Assembly (NCBI GenBank): GCA_949948735.1
Contig: CATLGV010000014.1
Span: 1-64,000 of the forward strand
Reading direction: 5' to 3'
Source of the DNA: an uncultured Lachnospiraceae bacterium
GTDB lineage: Bacteria; Bacillota; Clostridia; Lachnospirales; Lachnospiraceae
Length of the DNA stretch: 64,000 nucleotides
The number at the start of each line of letters is the position of its first letter. The stretch's first letter is position 1. The position numbers and the translations under genes are program-made. The notes under the pieces are model-generated. The model was given only the letters and a program-made list of their open reading frames with translations, searched no databases and was not told the origin of the DNA. Positions 41,051 to 50,320 of the stretch are shown piece after piece.

Positions 41051-42562
41051 CTACAGTGCCAGCTGCTTTATTTCCTCAAGCAGCTCATCCTGTCTTTCGT
41101 GGAGCAGCAGCGCTTCATTATGCCGTTTATAATCCTCGCTCCCGTACAGGGCGATAAACCGCGCGCTGTACGCATTTACAGTAAGCTCCGTCATCAGCAC
41201 CAGCAGCTCGTTGCCGTCCTGAAAGCAGGTCTCGCTAAACGCAAATACATTGTGCAGCCGCGCGCCGATTGCGGCGTTTTCCGCCTTCATCGCCGCGACC
41301 TCCCCGTCAAAGGCCGCCTTCAGCAGGCCAAAGCAGCCGGCGGGATCCGCCGCCTCCCCCAGACGCAGCCGTCTTGCCCCTTCCTCCAGGAACCGGACAA
41401 CCGCCCGGTGCATGCGCTTATCCTCCGCGGAAAGCGTTCCCGCCTTTGCCAGGGCATCCATCAGCCGTCTGCGGGAATCAATCTGCTTTTCCAGCAGCGC
41501 CAGCACCTCCTGCGCCGTCCCGGCGTCCGCCCCCTTTACCAGGCGCAGCGGCTTCATCAGCTCGGACAGATAATCGGCGGTTTCCAGATTTTCCCGCATC
41601 TGGCTTACCAGCTTATCCAGCAGCATGCCAAGCAGCGACAGCCGCTCGTCAAATTTCGCGATTCTCGCCCGCTCGCGCACCTGTGCGGAGCAGGCGCCCG
41701 CAAGGATTTCCTCGACCTTATAGTCCTTTTTGTATTTATTGTACAGCTCATAGTACGCTGTAAATTCCTTTACGATCTTTTCATTGTGAATATACTGCCC
41801 GATCAGCGTCTCATCGACAGCAAGGCCCTCCTCCTCGCACAGAAGCATGGCGGCAGACAGATCCTCCCAGCCCCTTGCGGTGACGTACGAACGTCCCCCG
41901 ACGGTGGTCTCGACTCTGTAAAAGTCACTTTTTTTCATGTCCAGGTATGTCGTAACGGCATTGTGAATCCCGTTTTTGAGCGCGTATTCCTTCCATGTAG
42001 GGTAGTCCGCCTCCACCTCGACAAGCTTCATACGGTCCATGGTAACCACGTCAAACTCCCGCACGGACTTATTGTACTCCGGCGGATTCCCCGCCGTCAC
42101 GATTACCCAGCCCTGCGGCACCTGATGACGCCCGAACACCTTATACTGCAAAAACTGGAGCATCGACGGCGCAAGCGTCTCCGATACGCAGTTGATTTCA
42201 TCCAGAAACAAAATCCCCTCCTCGATGCCGGACTGCTCCATCACCTCATAGACGGAGGCGATAATCTCACTCATGGTATACTCGGAAATGTCAAATTCCA
42301 TCCCTTTATATTCCTTGTGGGTAATAAACGGCAGTCCCAGCGCGGACTGTCTCGTGTGGTGCGTCATGGAATAGGATACCAGCGCAATACCAAGCTCCTG
42401 CGCGATTTGCTCCATAATCGCCGTCTTGCCGATTCCCGGCGCGCCCAGAAGGAAGACCGGGCGCTGACGCACCACCGGTATGCGGTATTCCCCGAATTCA
42501 TCCTTTTTCAGATATATTTTCACCGAATTTTTAATATGCTCTTTTGCCTGTTTGATGTTCAT
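41051..42562 (-). CDS. MoxR-type AAA+ ATPase
   Basis: 503 residues. Walker A GAPGIGKTAIM, Walker B GILFLDEINCV, sensor-1 region VIVTAGNPPEYN. The C-terminal ~230 residues form a helical domain not typical of short MoxR proteins. MoxR ATPases work as chaperones with VWA-domain partners. That partner is the gene directly upstream, 3 nt away. Cytosolic. Confidence 0.85.
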   Translation of the reverse strand: MNIKQAKEHIKNSVKIYLKKDEFGEYRIPVVRQRPVFLLGAPGIGKTAIMEQIAQELGIALVSYSMTHHTRQSALGLPFITHKEYKGMEFDISEYTMSEIIASVYEVMEQSGIEEGILFLDEINCVSETLAPSMLQFLQYKVFGRHQVPQGWVIVTAGNPPEYNKSVREFDVVTMDRMKLVEVEADYPTWKEYALKNGIHNAVTTYLDMKKSDFYRVETTVGGRSYVTARGWEDLSAAMLLCEEEGLAVDETLIGQYIHNEKIVKEFTAYYELYNKYKKDYKVEEILAGACSAQVRERARIAKFDERLSLLGMLLDKLVSQMRENLETADYLSELMKPLRLVKGADAGTAQEVLALLEKQIDSRRRLMDALAKAGTLSAEDKRMHRAVVRFLEEGARRLRLGEAADPAGCFGLLKAAFDGEVAAMKAENAAIGARLHNVFAFSETCFQDGNELLVLMTELTVNAYSARFIALYGSEDYKRHNEALLLHERQDELLEEIKQLAL

Positions 42563-42565
42563 CGC

Positions 42566-43867
42566 CTAATCCCTCTCCTCCTCTATATCCTCCGCCGACA
42601 GCACCAGCTTGATCGCCCACGGCGGTATGGGGGGCGGCTCCACCCCGTCGTCCAGAAATACAAACGCCGTATCGTAAGGCGGCATCCGCTCCGGGAAAAC
42701 GCCGTAGCCGTCGGTAAAATAAATAAGCCCCTTGAGATTTTCAAAGCTTCCCGCTTCGATACAGCGGTTTACGTAGTCAAAGACCGGACGGAAATCCGTA
42801 GCGCCAAAGCCCTCCAGATGCCCGTGCTTCATAAACGCTTCAAACTCCTCGTCACAGGTAATCCTCGTATCCTGCCGCACGTCGCTGTCGCACTGCAGGA
42901 TATGGATGTTTACCTTGCGGAAAAAGCTCTCGCTGCTCTTCAAAATCGAATACGTTTTGTTCAGGAACGCCTGCACCAGCTTCCCGCGGCAGGAAGCCGA
43001 CGTGTCAATGGCAATGACAAATTCTTTGATTTTATTCACATCCTTGTATTCCAGCGGCTCTACCAGCGGCATATTCCCGTACAGGGACAGTCCGTAGGTA
43101 TAGTACACATAGTCAAATTCCTCGTCGTTAATCTGCATATCCTCGCCCGATACGCAAAACCGCCGCAAAAAATCACTGTAATCGTATTTTTCCCGCATCG
43201 CCTCCTCCAGATTCTGCACGATGCTGCGGTTATCCGTCCTGTCCCGCGAAAAGGACTTCAGCTCCGCCTTTACCCGCTCGCTGATTTTCTTCCACTGCTG
43301 CATTGTAAGCTCCAGTGTTTCCCGCGCCGCCCACGACATGTGACTGTCGCGCCAAAACAGGCGCGACAGCTGCGCAAGCGCCTCCGAATCCATACGATCC
43401 TCACGAAGCCTCCTGTAAATCCTCTCCGCTGTAAACACCTCCACGCGCATCCTCCAATCCGCAAGTGCCCTGCCGCGCAAATCATCGCCGCCAAGCTCCA
43501 TGCCGCTAAGGTCCAGCTCCGCTATGACATTTTCCACCGCCATATCCACGGCGGTGTCCCACAGCTCCTGCTCCATCCGTTCGTAACGGTACGGATGGTT
43601 AAAAATCAGGTGCAGCAGGATATGCAGCAGTGTCCGTGTGATACGGTTGGGCTCCTCCTGATACTGCCGCAGAACATATACCGGATCATACCGGATCGTC
43701 CGTCCGTCACAGGCTACGCCCTCCGTGCCGTAAGCGGCCTCAAAGGAAAGCCCCGCAAGCGCCGCATCCAAAAAACGCAGATTCACCACAATCCTGTCTC
43801 GCGCAAGACGCCATATATTCTCCGAAAGCGCTGTCGCTTTTTTCAGCTTATCCGCTTCTGTCCGCAT
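42566..43867 (-). CDS. VWA domain protein with metallopeptidase-like N-terminus (DUF2201-type)
   Basis: 433 residues from the ATG at 43867 with GGAG 6 nt upstream; an ATG 4 codons earlier is possible. The N-terminal part holds LLHILLHLIFNHP, like the zincin-type helix of DUF2201_N. The C-terminal VWA domain has all MIDAS parts: DTSAS, the Thr of GFGATDFRPV and FTDGYG. It should bind a protein partner in a metal-dependent way under control of the MoxR ATPase downstream. First gene of the operon. Confidence 0.8.
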   Translation of the reverse strand: MRTEADKLKKATALSENIWRLARDRIVVNLRFLDAALAGLSFEAAYGTEGVACDGRTIRYDPVYVLRQYQEEPNRITRTLLHILLHLIFNHPYRYERMEQELWDTAVDMAVENVIAELDLSGMELGGDDLRGRALADWRMRVEVFTAERIYRRLREDRMDSEALAQLSRLFWRDSHMSWAARETLELTMQQWKKISERVKAELKSFSRDRTDNRSIVQNLEEAMREKYDYSDFLRRFCVSGEDMQINDEEFDYVYYTYGLSLYGNMPLVEPLEYKDVNKIKEFVIAIDTSASCRGKLVQAFLNKTYSILKSSESFFRKVNIHILQCDSDVRQDTRITCDEEFEAFMKHGHLEGFGATDFRPVFDYVNRCIEAGSFENLKGLIYFTDGYGVFPERMPPYDTAFVFLDDGVEPPPIPPWAIKLVLSAEDIEEERD

Positions 43868-43969
43868 AGCTCTCTCCATTTTTCTCCATTTCTGTGATTG
43901 AAAATTTTCATTTCAATCTTACTTAACGCCTGTTTTTCATTATTTGCGCCCATTATATAACGTTTGTTT

Positions 43970-45121
43970 TTATTTCAAAATATCCTCCGGCACGCAGGCC
44001 GCCATCTCCCGGTACGCCAAATCCGACGGATGCAGATGGTCCCCGCTGTCAAATTCCGGCGCAAACGCCTCCGGGCGCGCCCTGTCGCGCAGCACCGCGT
44101 CAAAATCGATACAGCCGTCTGTCTCATCCGTCGTCCGTATCCAATCATTGACGGCACAGCGCAGGTCGTTGCGAAACGGCTCGTAGGTCCGCCACCCGTA
44201 GATGGGCAGCAGGGTTCCCATATAAACCTTAAGCCCGTACGTCCGCGCCTTTTTAATGTACATCCGAAGCCCCTCTATCAGCTCCGCGTCCGTGGGCAAA
44301 TCGCTCCATGGGCGGAAGGGATTGACCTCAACGCCGACGGGATGGATAATATCGTTGATTCCGTGCTGGATAATCACCGTATCCGCCCCCGAAACCAGCG
44401 CCTCCCTCGGAAAGCGCACCGCGCCCTTCAAGCCGTACGAATCATACGTGATATTATCATACTGGCGCAGGATGCGGGTGCCGCTTGCCGCCCTTCTTAC
44501 AACAGAAGTATGCATCCATGCCTCTTTTTCTATTCTGAGAGAAAGATAATCCGGCCATGCCTGCGAGGTGATGGAATCGCCATAGCAGATAACGGCCCTG
44601 TTTGTATCCTCCGTATAGATCTCGATATTGCTCAGAAAATAGAACCAGTTTGTATTGCGTGTGTTATTTAACGGCAGCATCCCGCTCGCCGCATAGTCGC
44701 CCACCGCGTAAAAGCCCTTTGACAACGGCCCCGTTATCAGCACGGCGGAACGCATCAGGGTAAAATCGGCAAAATACATGCTGACGCTGATGTCCTGTCC
44801 CCGCCGCACCGGCATCAAAATCTCGTCGCTTACCACAGCCTCTCCGGCCGGAATTGTAACGGACGCGGCGCCGCCGAAGGTCACGCCCACATTGGTCTCT
44901 TCCCGGATTTCCCTGCCGCCCCGGGCCGCGCTTTGGGCCGCGTAAACGCGCGTTACCGTTACCGCCTCCGTCCCGCAGAAATTGTCGAGCGTGAGTCTCA
45001 TCCGATCTCCGTCAAGCAGCGGATGGACGGGATAGCGGAGTGTCAGGTCCTTTGCGTAATTCTCCGGCCTCCTGTCCGCAATGGATATTGCGTTGCCCCA
45101 TATGGATATGTATTTTTTCAT
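43970..45121 (-). CDS. SGNH/GDSL-family esterase with N-terminal beta domain
   Basis: 383 residues from ATG at 45121 with GAGGGAG upstream. The SGNH blocks are present: YGDSIT (Ser), HGINDI (Asn) and SGDHLHP (Asp/His). The N-terminal ~170 residues are a beta domain. No signal peptide, so intracellular, perhaps removing acyl groups from oligosaccharides. Substrate unknown. Monocistronic. Confidence 0.88.
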   Translation of the reverse strand: MKKYISIWGNAISIADRRPENYAKDLTLRYPVHPLLDGDRMRLTLDNFCGTEAVTVTRVYAAQSAARGGREIREETNVGVTFGGAASVTIPAGEAVVSDEILMPVRRGQDISVSMYFADFTLMRSAVLITGPLSKGFYAVGDYAASGMLPLNNTRNTNWFYFLSNIEIYTEDTNRAVICYGDSITSQAWPDYLSLRIEKEAWMHTSVVRRAASGTRILRQYDNITYDSYGLKGAVRFPREALVSGADTVIIQHGINDIIHPVGVEVNPFRPWSDLPTDAELIEGLRMYIKKARTYGLKVYMGTLLPIYGWRTYEPFRNDLRCAVNDWIRTTDETDGCIDFDAVLRDRARPEAFAPEFDSGDHLHPSDLAYREMAACVPEDILK

Positions 45122-45277
45122 TGTCTCCCTCTTTTCCGTTCCCATTCTTTCAGCCGGCTCCCTATGCCGCTTGTCAATGACAACATTCTACCATAAATCC
45201 CCATATAATTCCATTTAATGTTCTCTGCGCCGTGCAAAATCTGTTGATAAAAATTTCAGAAACCCTCGCGTCAGCCC

Positions 45278-45305
45278 TAAAGTTTCTGCCCTTTTCTGCC
45301 GATAT
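45278..45305 (+). promoter_or_regulatory. Sigma-D (sigma-28) type promoter
   Basis: TAAA (45278-45281), a 16-bp spacer and GCCGATAT (45298-45305), an almost perfect match to the flagellar sigma-D consensus. No sigma-A pair overlaps it. It drives the gene starting at 45379. Confidence 0.8.
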
Positions 45306-45378
45306 GTACAGAAACAGGGCATGAGAACCATATCACTGTTGTTACACGGATGTACATTCTATCAAAGGAGTGATCAAT

Positions 45379-45840
45379 ATGGCAAATTTATCAGTAAACA
45401 ATTTTTTTAATTCTTTTTCAGGCATAGGCTCCGGCAGCTACGGGAACTTCTACAGCAATCTGAACGATGCCAGCCTTATCAAGAGCGGCAGCTACCGCAG
45501 GCTTATGAAGTCCTACTTCGCTACGGCTGACGCGGACAGCTCCGATAAGACCTCTTCAGATAAGAAGACCTCTTCGGATTCCGATACCAGAACAAAGAGA
45601 AATATTAAGAATACGGTTCTTGACGACCTTTTGAAGCATGAGACAAAATCAAAGACCAAGACCAGCGGTGTTCTGGACGACCTTTTAAATCCCGAAAAGA
45701 AAAAGTCTACTATTCAGAACAAGGTTCTTGACGATTTGCTCGGCGAGAAGGATAAGACAGTCTCCGCGACAGATGACGGCACGGTTGTAGAGAAGGCAGC
45801 CGCGGCAGCGCCCGGAACAGTCATTGACACCGCGGTATAG
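45379..45840 (+). CDS. VLDDLL-repeat protein under sigma-D control, unknown function
   Basis: 153 residues from the ATG at 45379 with AAAGGAG upstream. The N-terminus MANLSVNNFFNSFSGIGSGS is Ser/Gly/Asn-rich; a Ser/Asp/Lys-rich linker follows (SSDKTSSDKKTSSDSD). VLDDLL occurs three times, at about 20-residue spacing, each followed by a charged stretch. The sigma-D promoter ties it to the motility regulon, perhaps a flagellar accessory or secreted factor. No family recognised and no signal peptide. Confidence 0.7.
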   Translation: MANLSVNNFFNSFSGIGSGSYGNFYSNLNDASLIKSGSYRRLMKSYFATADADSSDKTSSDKKTSSDSDTRTKRNIKNTVLDDLLKHETKSKTKTSGVLDDLLNPEKKKSTIQNKVLDDLLGEKDKTVSATDDGTVVEKAAAAAPGTVIDTAV

Positions 45841-45883
45841 GCATTGCGTTACATGCTGCATACGCGGATTGTAACAAAAATAT

Positions 45884-45925
45884 ATCCCCTGCATATAGTA
45901 TTAAAAACATATGCAGGGGATTTTT
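45884..45925 (+). terminator. Terminator hairpin that contains the next gene's ribosome binding site
   Basis: A perfect 13-bp stem (45884-45896 with 45909-45921) with a 12-nt loop is followed by T5, and the next base is the A of the downstream ATG (45926). The 3' arm includes AGGGGA, the likely Shine-Dalgarno sequence. It can act both as terminator and as translation block. Confidence 0.7.
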
Positions 45926-47191
45926 ATGTCCACTATCAAGAAAGCCGAGACGCCCGCTTATTCCGGCACGCTCACAATAAACGTCACTTCATCCGTGGGT
46001 CTGATACCCATCAGCAACGCCACTGTCACCGTCTCTGTCACAGGGGAACCGGAGTCTTCCATAGAAACGCTTACCACGGATGATTCAGGGCAGACAGGCA
46101 CGATATCCCTGCCTGCGCCCAGCCCGTCCTACAGCGCGGAGCCCAATTCTCCGCGTCCTTATTCCGAATACAATATCACCGTTTCCGCACCCGGTTACGA
46201 GCCGGTGTATATCGCGGGCAGCGAAATACTGCCCAACGAAAACTCCATACAGCCGGTATCCATGACCCCGCTGGAGGTGGAGCCGCCGGAAGCACCGCTG
46301 GAGGAAGCGATTATCATCCCCGACCATACGCTGTACGGCGAATATCCGCCCAAGATACCGGAGGACGAAATCAAGCCCATGGATGAAAGCGGGGAAATCG
46401 TACTGAGCAGAGTCGTCATTCCCGAGTATATTATTGTCCATGACGGCGTCCCGCAGGACTCGAGCGCCAAAAACTACTATGTCCGCTATACGGATTACAT
46501 CAAAAACGTTGTTTCCTCGGAGATTTACGCGACATGGCCGGAAAACACCATCTACGCAAACACGCTTGTCATCATGTCGTTTACCCTGAACCGCGTTTAT
46601 ACGGAATGGTATCGGAATCAGGGCTACAACTTTACGATTACCTCCTCCACCGCCTATGACCAGAAGTGGGTGTACGGACGCAATATTTACGCCAATATCA
46701 GCCGAATCGTCGACACCGTTTTCTCAAACTACCTGTCGCGGCCCGGCGTGCGCCAGCCTATTTTTACCTCCTACTGCGACGGAAACCGCACCACCTGCGA
46801 GGGACTCTCCCAATGGGGCAGCAAGTATCTGGGCGAACAGGGGTATTCGCCGATTGAAATCATCCGTTATTATTACGGAAATGATATGTATATCAACAGC
46901 ACGCAGTATATTTCCGGCGTTCCCTCCTCCTGGCCGGGCTATGATCTGACCATCGGCGCGTCCGGTCAGAAGGTATTACAGATGCAGCAGCAGCTTAACC
47001 GCATCGCACAGAATTATCCTGCCATTCCCCGCATTGCGGAGGACGGCATCTTCGGAAGCGGCACCGCCGACGCGGTGCGCACCTTCCAGCGGGTATTCGG
47101 ACTGCCCGCAACCGGTGTTGTGGATTATCCCACCTGGTATAAGATTTCAGAAATCTACGTGGGCGTATCCCGGATTTCCGAACCGTCATAA
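45926..47191 (+). CDS. SpoIID-like plus peptidoglycan-binding domain protein
   Basis: 421 residues. N-terminal beta domain of carboxypeptidase-regulatory/Ig type (GTLTINVTSSVGLIPISNAT), then a SpoIID/LytB-like domain (DYIKNVVSSEIYATWPENT, VYTEWYRNQGYNFTITSSTA, CEGLSQWGSKYLGEQGYSPI), then a PG_binding_1 repeat (GASGQKVLQMQQQLNRI, GIFGSGTADAVRTFQ). No signal peptide visible at the chosen start. It likely acts on or binds peptidoglycan; a sporulation or envelope role is inferred. Its start follows a terminator hairpin. Confidence 0.78.
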   Translation: MSTIKKAETPAYSGTLTINVTSSVGLIPISNATVTVSVTGEPESSIETLTTDDSGQTGTISLPAPSPSYSAEPNSPRPYSEYNITVSAPGYEPVYIAGSEILPNENSIQPVSMTPLEVEPPEAPLEEAIIIPDHTLYGEYPPKIPEDEIKPMDESGEIVLSRVVIPEYIIVHDGVPQDSSAKNYYVRYTDYIKNVVSSEIYATWPENTIYANTLVIMSFTLNRVYTEWYRNQGYNFTITSSTAYDQKWVYGRNIYANISRIVDTVFSNYLSRPGVRQPIFTSYCDGNRTTCEGLSQWGSKYLGEQGYSPIEIIRYYYGNDMYINSTQYISGVPSSWPGYDLTIGASGQKVLQMQQQLNRIAQNYPAIPRIAEDGIFGSGTADAVRTFQRVFGLPATGVVDYPTWYKISEIYVGVSRISEPS

Positions 47192-47219
47192 AAAAACCGG
47201 GCGCCAGCGCACCCGGTTT
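47192..47219 (+). terminator. Terminator, near-copy of the one at 3275
   Basis: A 9-bp stem (one G-C/T-G change) with the same CAGC loop, preceded by A-rich sequence and followed by TTTG. Almost base for base the element at 3275-3304. Confidence 0.75.
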
Positions 47220-47281
47220 GAAGAATGCTCCGCATTCTTCCTGAAATGATTTATGCTGCCGCATTCTCCTGTCGACAAGTC

Positions 47282-48034
47282 CTACAGACGGACATCCACA
47301 GGGACATAGTGCATCCGCGGGGAGCTTTCCGCATCCGCAGACGCCGCGTCCCTGTCCGCGTCCGCTGCCTCCCCCTGACGTCCGGACGCCGCCCCGGTCT
47401 CCTCGTCCGCGTGTCTGTCCGCTGCGTTTGGAGCGTCGTCGTCCTGCGCCTGTGATGCGTCCTTCATCTCTTTATACGCACCCGCCAATGTGTCCAGCTG
47501 GGCCGCTGCGGCATTCTCCGCCTTCTGCTCTACGTCGGCAAGCTCTTCCTTCTTTGCGGAAACATCGCCGCCGCGCTGCCCGTCCAGCTTAATCTCACTC
47601 TCGAGCACACCCGCGCGTCCCTCCAGCTTCACAGCGACGCCTCCCTGTACCCTGGCCTGCTTTATCGAGGCATCCGCCGACATCATCGCATTCATGCCCG
47701 TCGCGGAAAGTCCCGCCGCCTGCTGTCCCGCGTCGGCCTTTTTGGCCTGCGCGGATATCTCCTGTTCGCCGGAAGACTTCTGCTGCTTCTCCCTGCGCAG
47801 CTCAAGCTGGTGCTGCCGCAGCTGATTGTTCAAATCCTGAATCTGCTGTGCAAGCTCCTGCCGCCGCTTCATCTTTTCCTCCGTGGTCATTTCCTTGTCG
47901 GCGGAAACCTCCTGAATCCGGCGCTGTACATCCGCGATTTGCTTTTGAAGCGCCTTGCTCACGGGATCCGACGCGCAATTTGCGCTCCCCTGTCCGGCCG
48001 GAACGGCCGCACTGTTTACACCGTTAATCGTCAT
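47282..48034 (-). CDS. FlxA-like protein
   Basis: 250 residues. A helical coiled-coil block KQIADVQRRIQEVSADKEMT and EEKMKRRQELAQQIQDLNNQ resembles FlxA-like proteins associated with flagella. The rest is Ala/Asp/Gln-rich low complexity. AGGAGG precedes the ATG. No sigma-D box is visible upstream. Convergent with the SpoIID-like gene. Function uncertain, motility or surface. Confidence 0.6.
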   Translation of the reverse strand: MTINGVNSAAVPAGQGSANCASDPVSKALQKQIADVQRRIQEVSADKEMTTEEKMKRRQELAQQIQDLNNQLRQHQLELRREKQQKSSGEQEISAQAKKADAGQQAAGLSATGMNAMMSADASIKQARVQGGVAVKLEGRAGVLESEIKLDGQRGGDVSAKKEELADVEQKAENAAAAQLDTLAGAYKEMKDASQAQDDDAPNAADRHADEETGAASGRQGEAADADRDAASADAESSPRMHYVPVDVRL

Positions 48035-48204
48035 CCTTTCTCCTCCTGTCCCAGGTTCATCGTTTTATCTGTTTTCTGGCCTGCCAGATAACAAACCTGT
48101 CATCTCGTATTTCGGAGTAAAAGCAGGACAATTCAACCGTCATGTCGTGAGGCGCCCTTTTTTCGTTGTGAACGGCGACTCCGCCGGCAGGGCGCACTGC
48201 TTTG

Positions 48205-49578
48205 TTAAGGACAGTCCAGCATCAGCATGACGCAGAGCGCAAATTCTCCCTCCGCCTGCCGGATATCAACATCCCCGTAGTAACGCTGCGCCACCTTCCG
48301 GATATTCGCCAGTCCAAAGCCATGGCCGCCATCCTTCTTTGTGGTCACCGGCAGGCCGCTTTCGCTGTCCAGCTGCCGTATTCCGTTCATGCTGTTCTTT
48401 ACTTCTATCAAATACGCGTTCTTCCTTCGCGAGGAGGTAATCCATATATACGGCTCTCTGCAGCCCAGCGCCGCCTCTATCGCGTTGTCTGCCGCGTTGC
48501 TCAGTATAACGCTGATATCAAAGACGTCCACAGCCGCCCCCTGCGGGTACCGGAAATCATAAGTAAAGGCAATGCCCTTTTCAGCTGCCTCCCGGTGCTT
48601 CTCCCATAAAATAACATCTGTAATAGCATTGCCGCTCCTGATATCCGCCAAAGCCCCGTCTACCCGGCCGTGCAGCTTCTCCAAATATTCGTTTGTCTCC
48701 GTATTGGCCCCATAAAGCTTTTCCAGAACCATCACATGGTTTCTCATGTCATGCTTGAGGCTGCGGATATCGAGATACAGCCGGTCTATCTCCCGGATAT
48801 GCTGCCTCATATCCTCCATCTGCCGGGATAACACGGCCTCCTCCTTCTCCCGCTCCTGCCGCTCCCGCAGCTGCTGGTAGAAGACCACCACCGCAAGCAT
48901 CGCCGCAAACGAGACGCCCATATACAGCGCCGCAAACCCGTTGTAAGCGCTCTGATAGTCCCGGATGCCCTGCCCTGCCGCCGCATAAGCATCATAGAAA
49001 AAGGCCGTCATCGCATAGCCTGTCGCCGCCGACAGCGCCGGCGCAAGCATCATCAACAGCTCCCTGCCCGTCATATCGGCGCTTTTGCTGCGGTATGCCC
49101 GGTGTATGATGCGAATCAGCAGGCCAATCGCCAGGCAGTCCATTGCCGTGAGCAGCAGCTCCATCAGAATAAACAGTCCAAACGCCAAATACGGCCGCAG
49201 CGCCATCTCGGGCGTCATCAGCAGTCCCTCGTACAGCATTGCCCACGGCAGGAGAATAATGCGCCATGCTATGGGATCCAATATCCAGTAAGTAACCGCA
49301 AGAAACAGCTTTTGCCGGATATTTCTTCTGTCAATCCCGTACATCACCAAAAATGCCGCGGCTGCGCCGGCCGCATGGGCCGTCATGCTGTTCATCACAC
49401 AGGGACAAAATTTGCACAACAGCATGACGGCTATATAGGCCGCGCCAATCGCCGCCATATGCCGTCTCTGCGCCAGAAACGGCCGCACAAACCAGACAAG
49501 AAGAACGCCTGACGCCGCAATGCCCGCAATGCTTCGCACATATCCCGCAATGTCCCAGCAAAATTCCCAATCTATCAT
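48205..49578 (-). CDS. AgrC-like GHKL sensor histidine kinase
   Basis: 457 residues from ATG at 49578 with GAGAGG upstream; the frame begins earlier but inside the response-regulator gene. Six membrane spans in the first ~220 residues, a coiled coil (225-275), the H-box SLKHDMRNH (phosphorylated His) and a GHKL ATPase with N-box NAADNAIEAAL and GHGFGLANI. Such kinases sense peptides or other signals in Firmicutes. No agrB/agrD is present in the window, so the inducer is unknown. Partner: the response regulator 13 nt upstream. Confidence 0.9.
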   Translation of the reverse strand: MIDWEFCWDIAGYVRSIAGIAASGVLLVWFVRPFLAQRRHMAAIGAAYIAVMLLCKFCPCVMNSMTAHAAGAAAAFLVMYGIDRRNIRQKLFLAVTYWILDPIAWRIILLPWAMLYEGLLMTPEMALRPYLAFGLFILMELLLTAMDCLAIGLLIRIIHRAYRSKSADMTGRELLMMLAPALSAATGYAMTAFFYDAYAAAGQGIRDYQSAYNGFAALYMGVSFAAMLAVVVFYQQLRERQEREKEEAVLSRQMEDMRQHIREIDRLYLDIRSLKHDMRNHVMVLEKLYGANTETNEYLEKLHGRVDGALADIRSGNAITDVILWEKHREAAEKGIAFTYDFRYPQGAAVDVFDISVILSNAADNAIEAALGCREPYIWITSSRRKNAYLIEVKNSMNGIRQLDSESGLPVTTKKDGGHGFGLANIRKVAQRYYGDVDIRQAEGEFALCVMLMLDCP

Positions 49579-49591
49579 ATGTATTGTCCTC

Positions 49592-50320
49592 TCAGGCTCT
49601 CTGGTTATACTGCAGATAACGCCTGACAAACTCCGGATACTGTTTTTTTGCCATCAGCGCCGTTCCCTGCTCCAAATAAATCATGGACGCGTCGTATTTC
49701 ACCACATATTTGAAATGAACCAGATAAGCGCGGTGGGACCTGAAAAAATCCGCCCCCAGCTCCCGCTCCAAATCGGACAGCCGCCCGTAATACTCAACTG
49801 CTCCGCCCGTATAATGTATCATCACCTTGCGGTTAAAGACCTCCGCGTAAATAATATCCTTATGCAAAATCCGCGTATGCACGCCGCCGGATTTGATGAT
49901 AAGGCTGCTTCCCTCATCCCGCCCGCGCTGTGCCAGGCGCAGCTGCTTCCGCTCCCGATACTGCGCTGCCGCTCCCAGAAGCACCTGCGCAAAACGCCCG
50001 TCGTCAAACGGCTTTACAAGGTAATGAAACGCCCCTACGTCAAAGGCGTCAAACACATAATCCTCCATTGCCGTCACAAAGATCAGAACGGTGTCCCGCC
50101 CGGCGCCCGCATGCTGCGCCCGCAGCCTCTTTGCCGTATCCATACCGTTCTCCCCCGGCATCTGAATATCCAGAAACAAGATATCCGGCAGCGTTTCGTC
50201 CCCAAGCAGCGCCTCCCCCGAGGGATAGACACAGACCTCGGCCAAAGGGCAGACCTGTCCCGCCTTATCCGCAAGCATTTCCCTGATTGCCCTGTCGTCG
50301 TCACATATTGCTATCCGCAT
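49592..50320 (-). CDS. LytTR-family response regulator
   Basis: 242 residues from ATG at 50320 with GGAGGAGC upstream. Receiver with IAICDDD (acidic pocket), FLDIQMPGENG (phosphorylated Asp) and VKPF (Lys); the C-terminal LytTR DNA-binding domain shows IIKSGGVHTRILHKDIIYAE and FFRSHRAYLVHFKYV. It overlaps the upstream IMPACT gene by 20 nt. It should control genes on a signal from the kinase downstream. Confidence 0.93.
   Translation of the reverse strand: MRIAICDDDRAIREMLADKAGQVCPLAEVCVYPSGEALLGDETLPDILFLDIQMPGENGMDTAKRLRAQHAGAGRDTVLIFVTAMEDYVFDAFDVGAFHYLVKPFDDGRFAQVLLGAAAQYRERKQLRLAQRGRDEGSSLIIKSGGVHTRILHKDIIYAEVFNRKVMIHYTGGAVEYYGRLSDLERELGADFFRSHRAYLVHFKYVVKYDASMIYLEQGTALMAKKQYPEFVRRYLQYNQRA

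Noticed and set aside
40604-43897. A 1097-codon open frame on the + strand opposite the LRR, MoxR and VWA genes.
   Set aside because: It covers three well-supported genes and their gaps on the other strand, its product is Arg/His/Leu-rich without any domain, and such shadows arise from GC-rich third positions.
48035-48204. An agrD-like peptide gene near the AgrC-type kinase.
   Set aside because: No short frame with a ribosome binding site and a peptide-like sequence is visible in this gap, nor an agrB.
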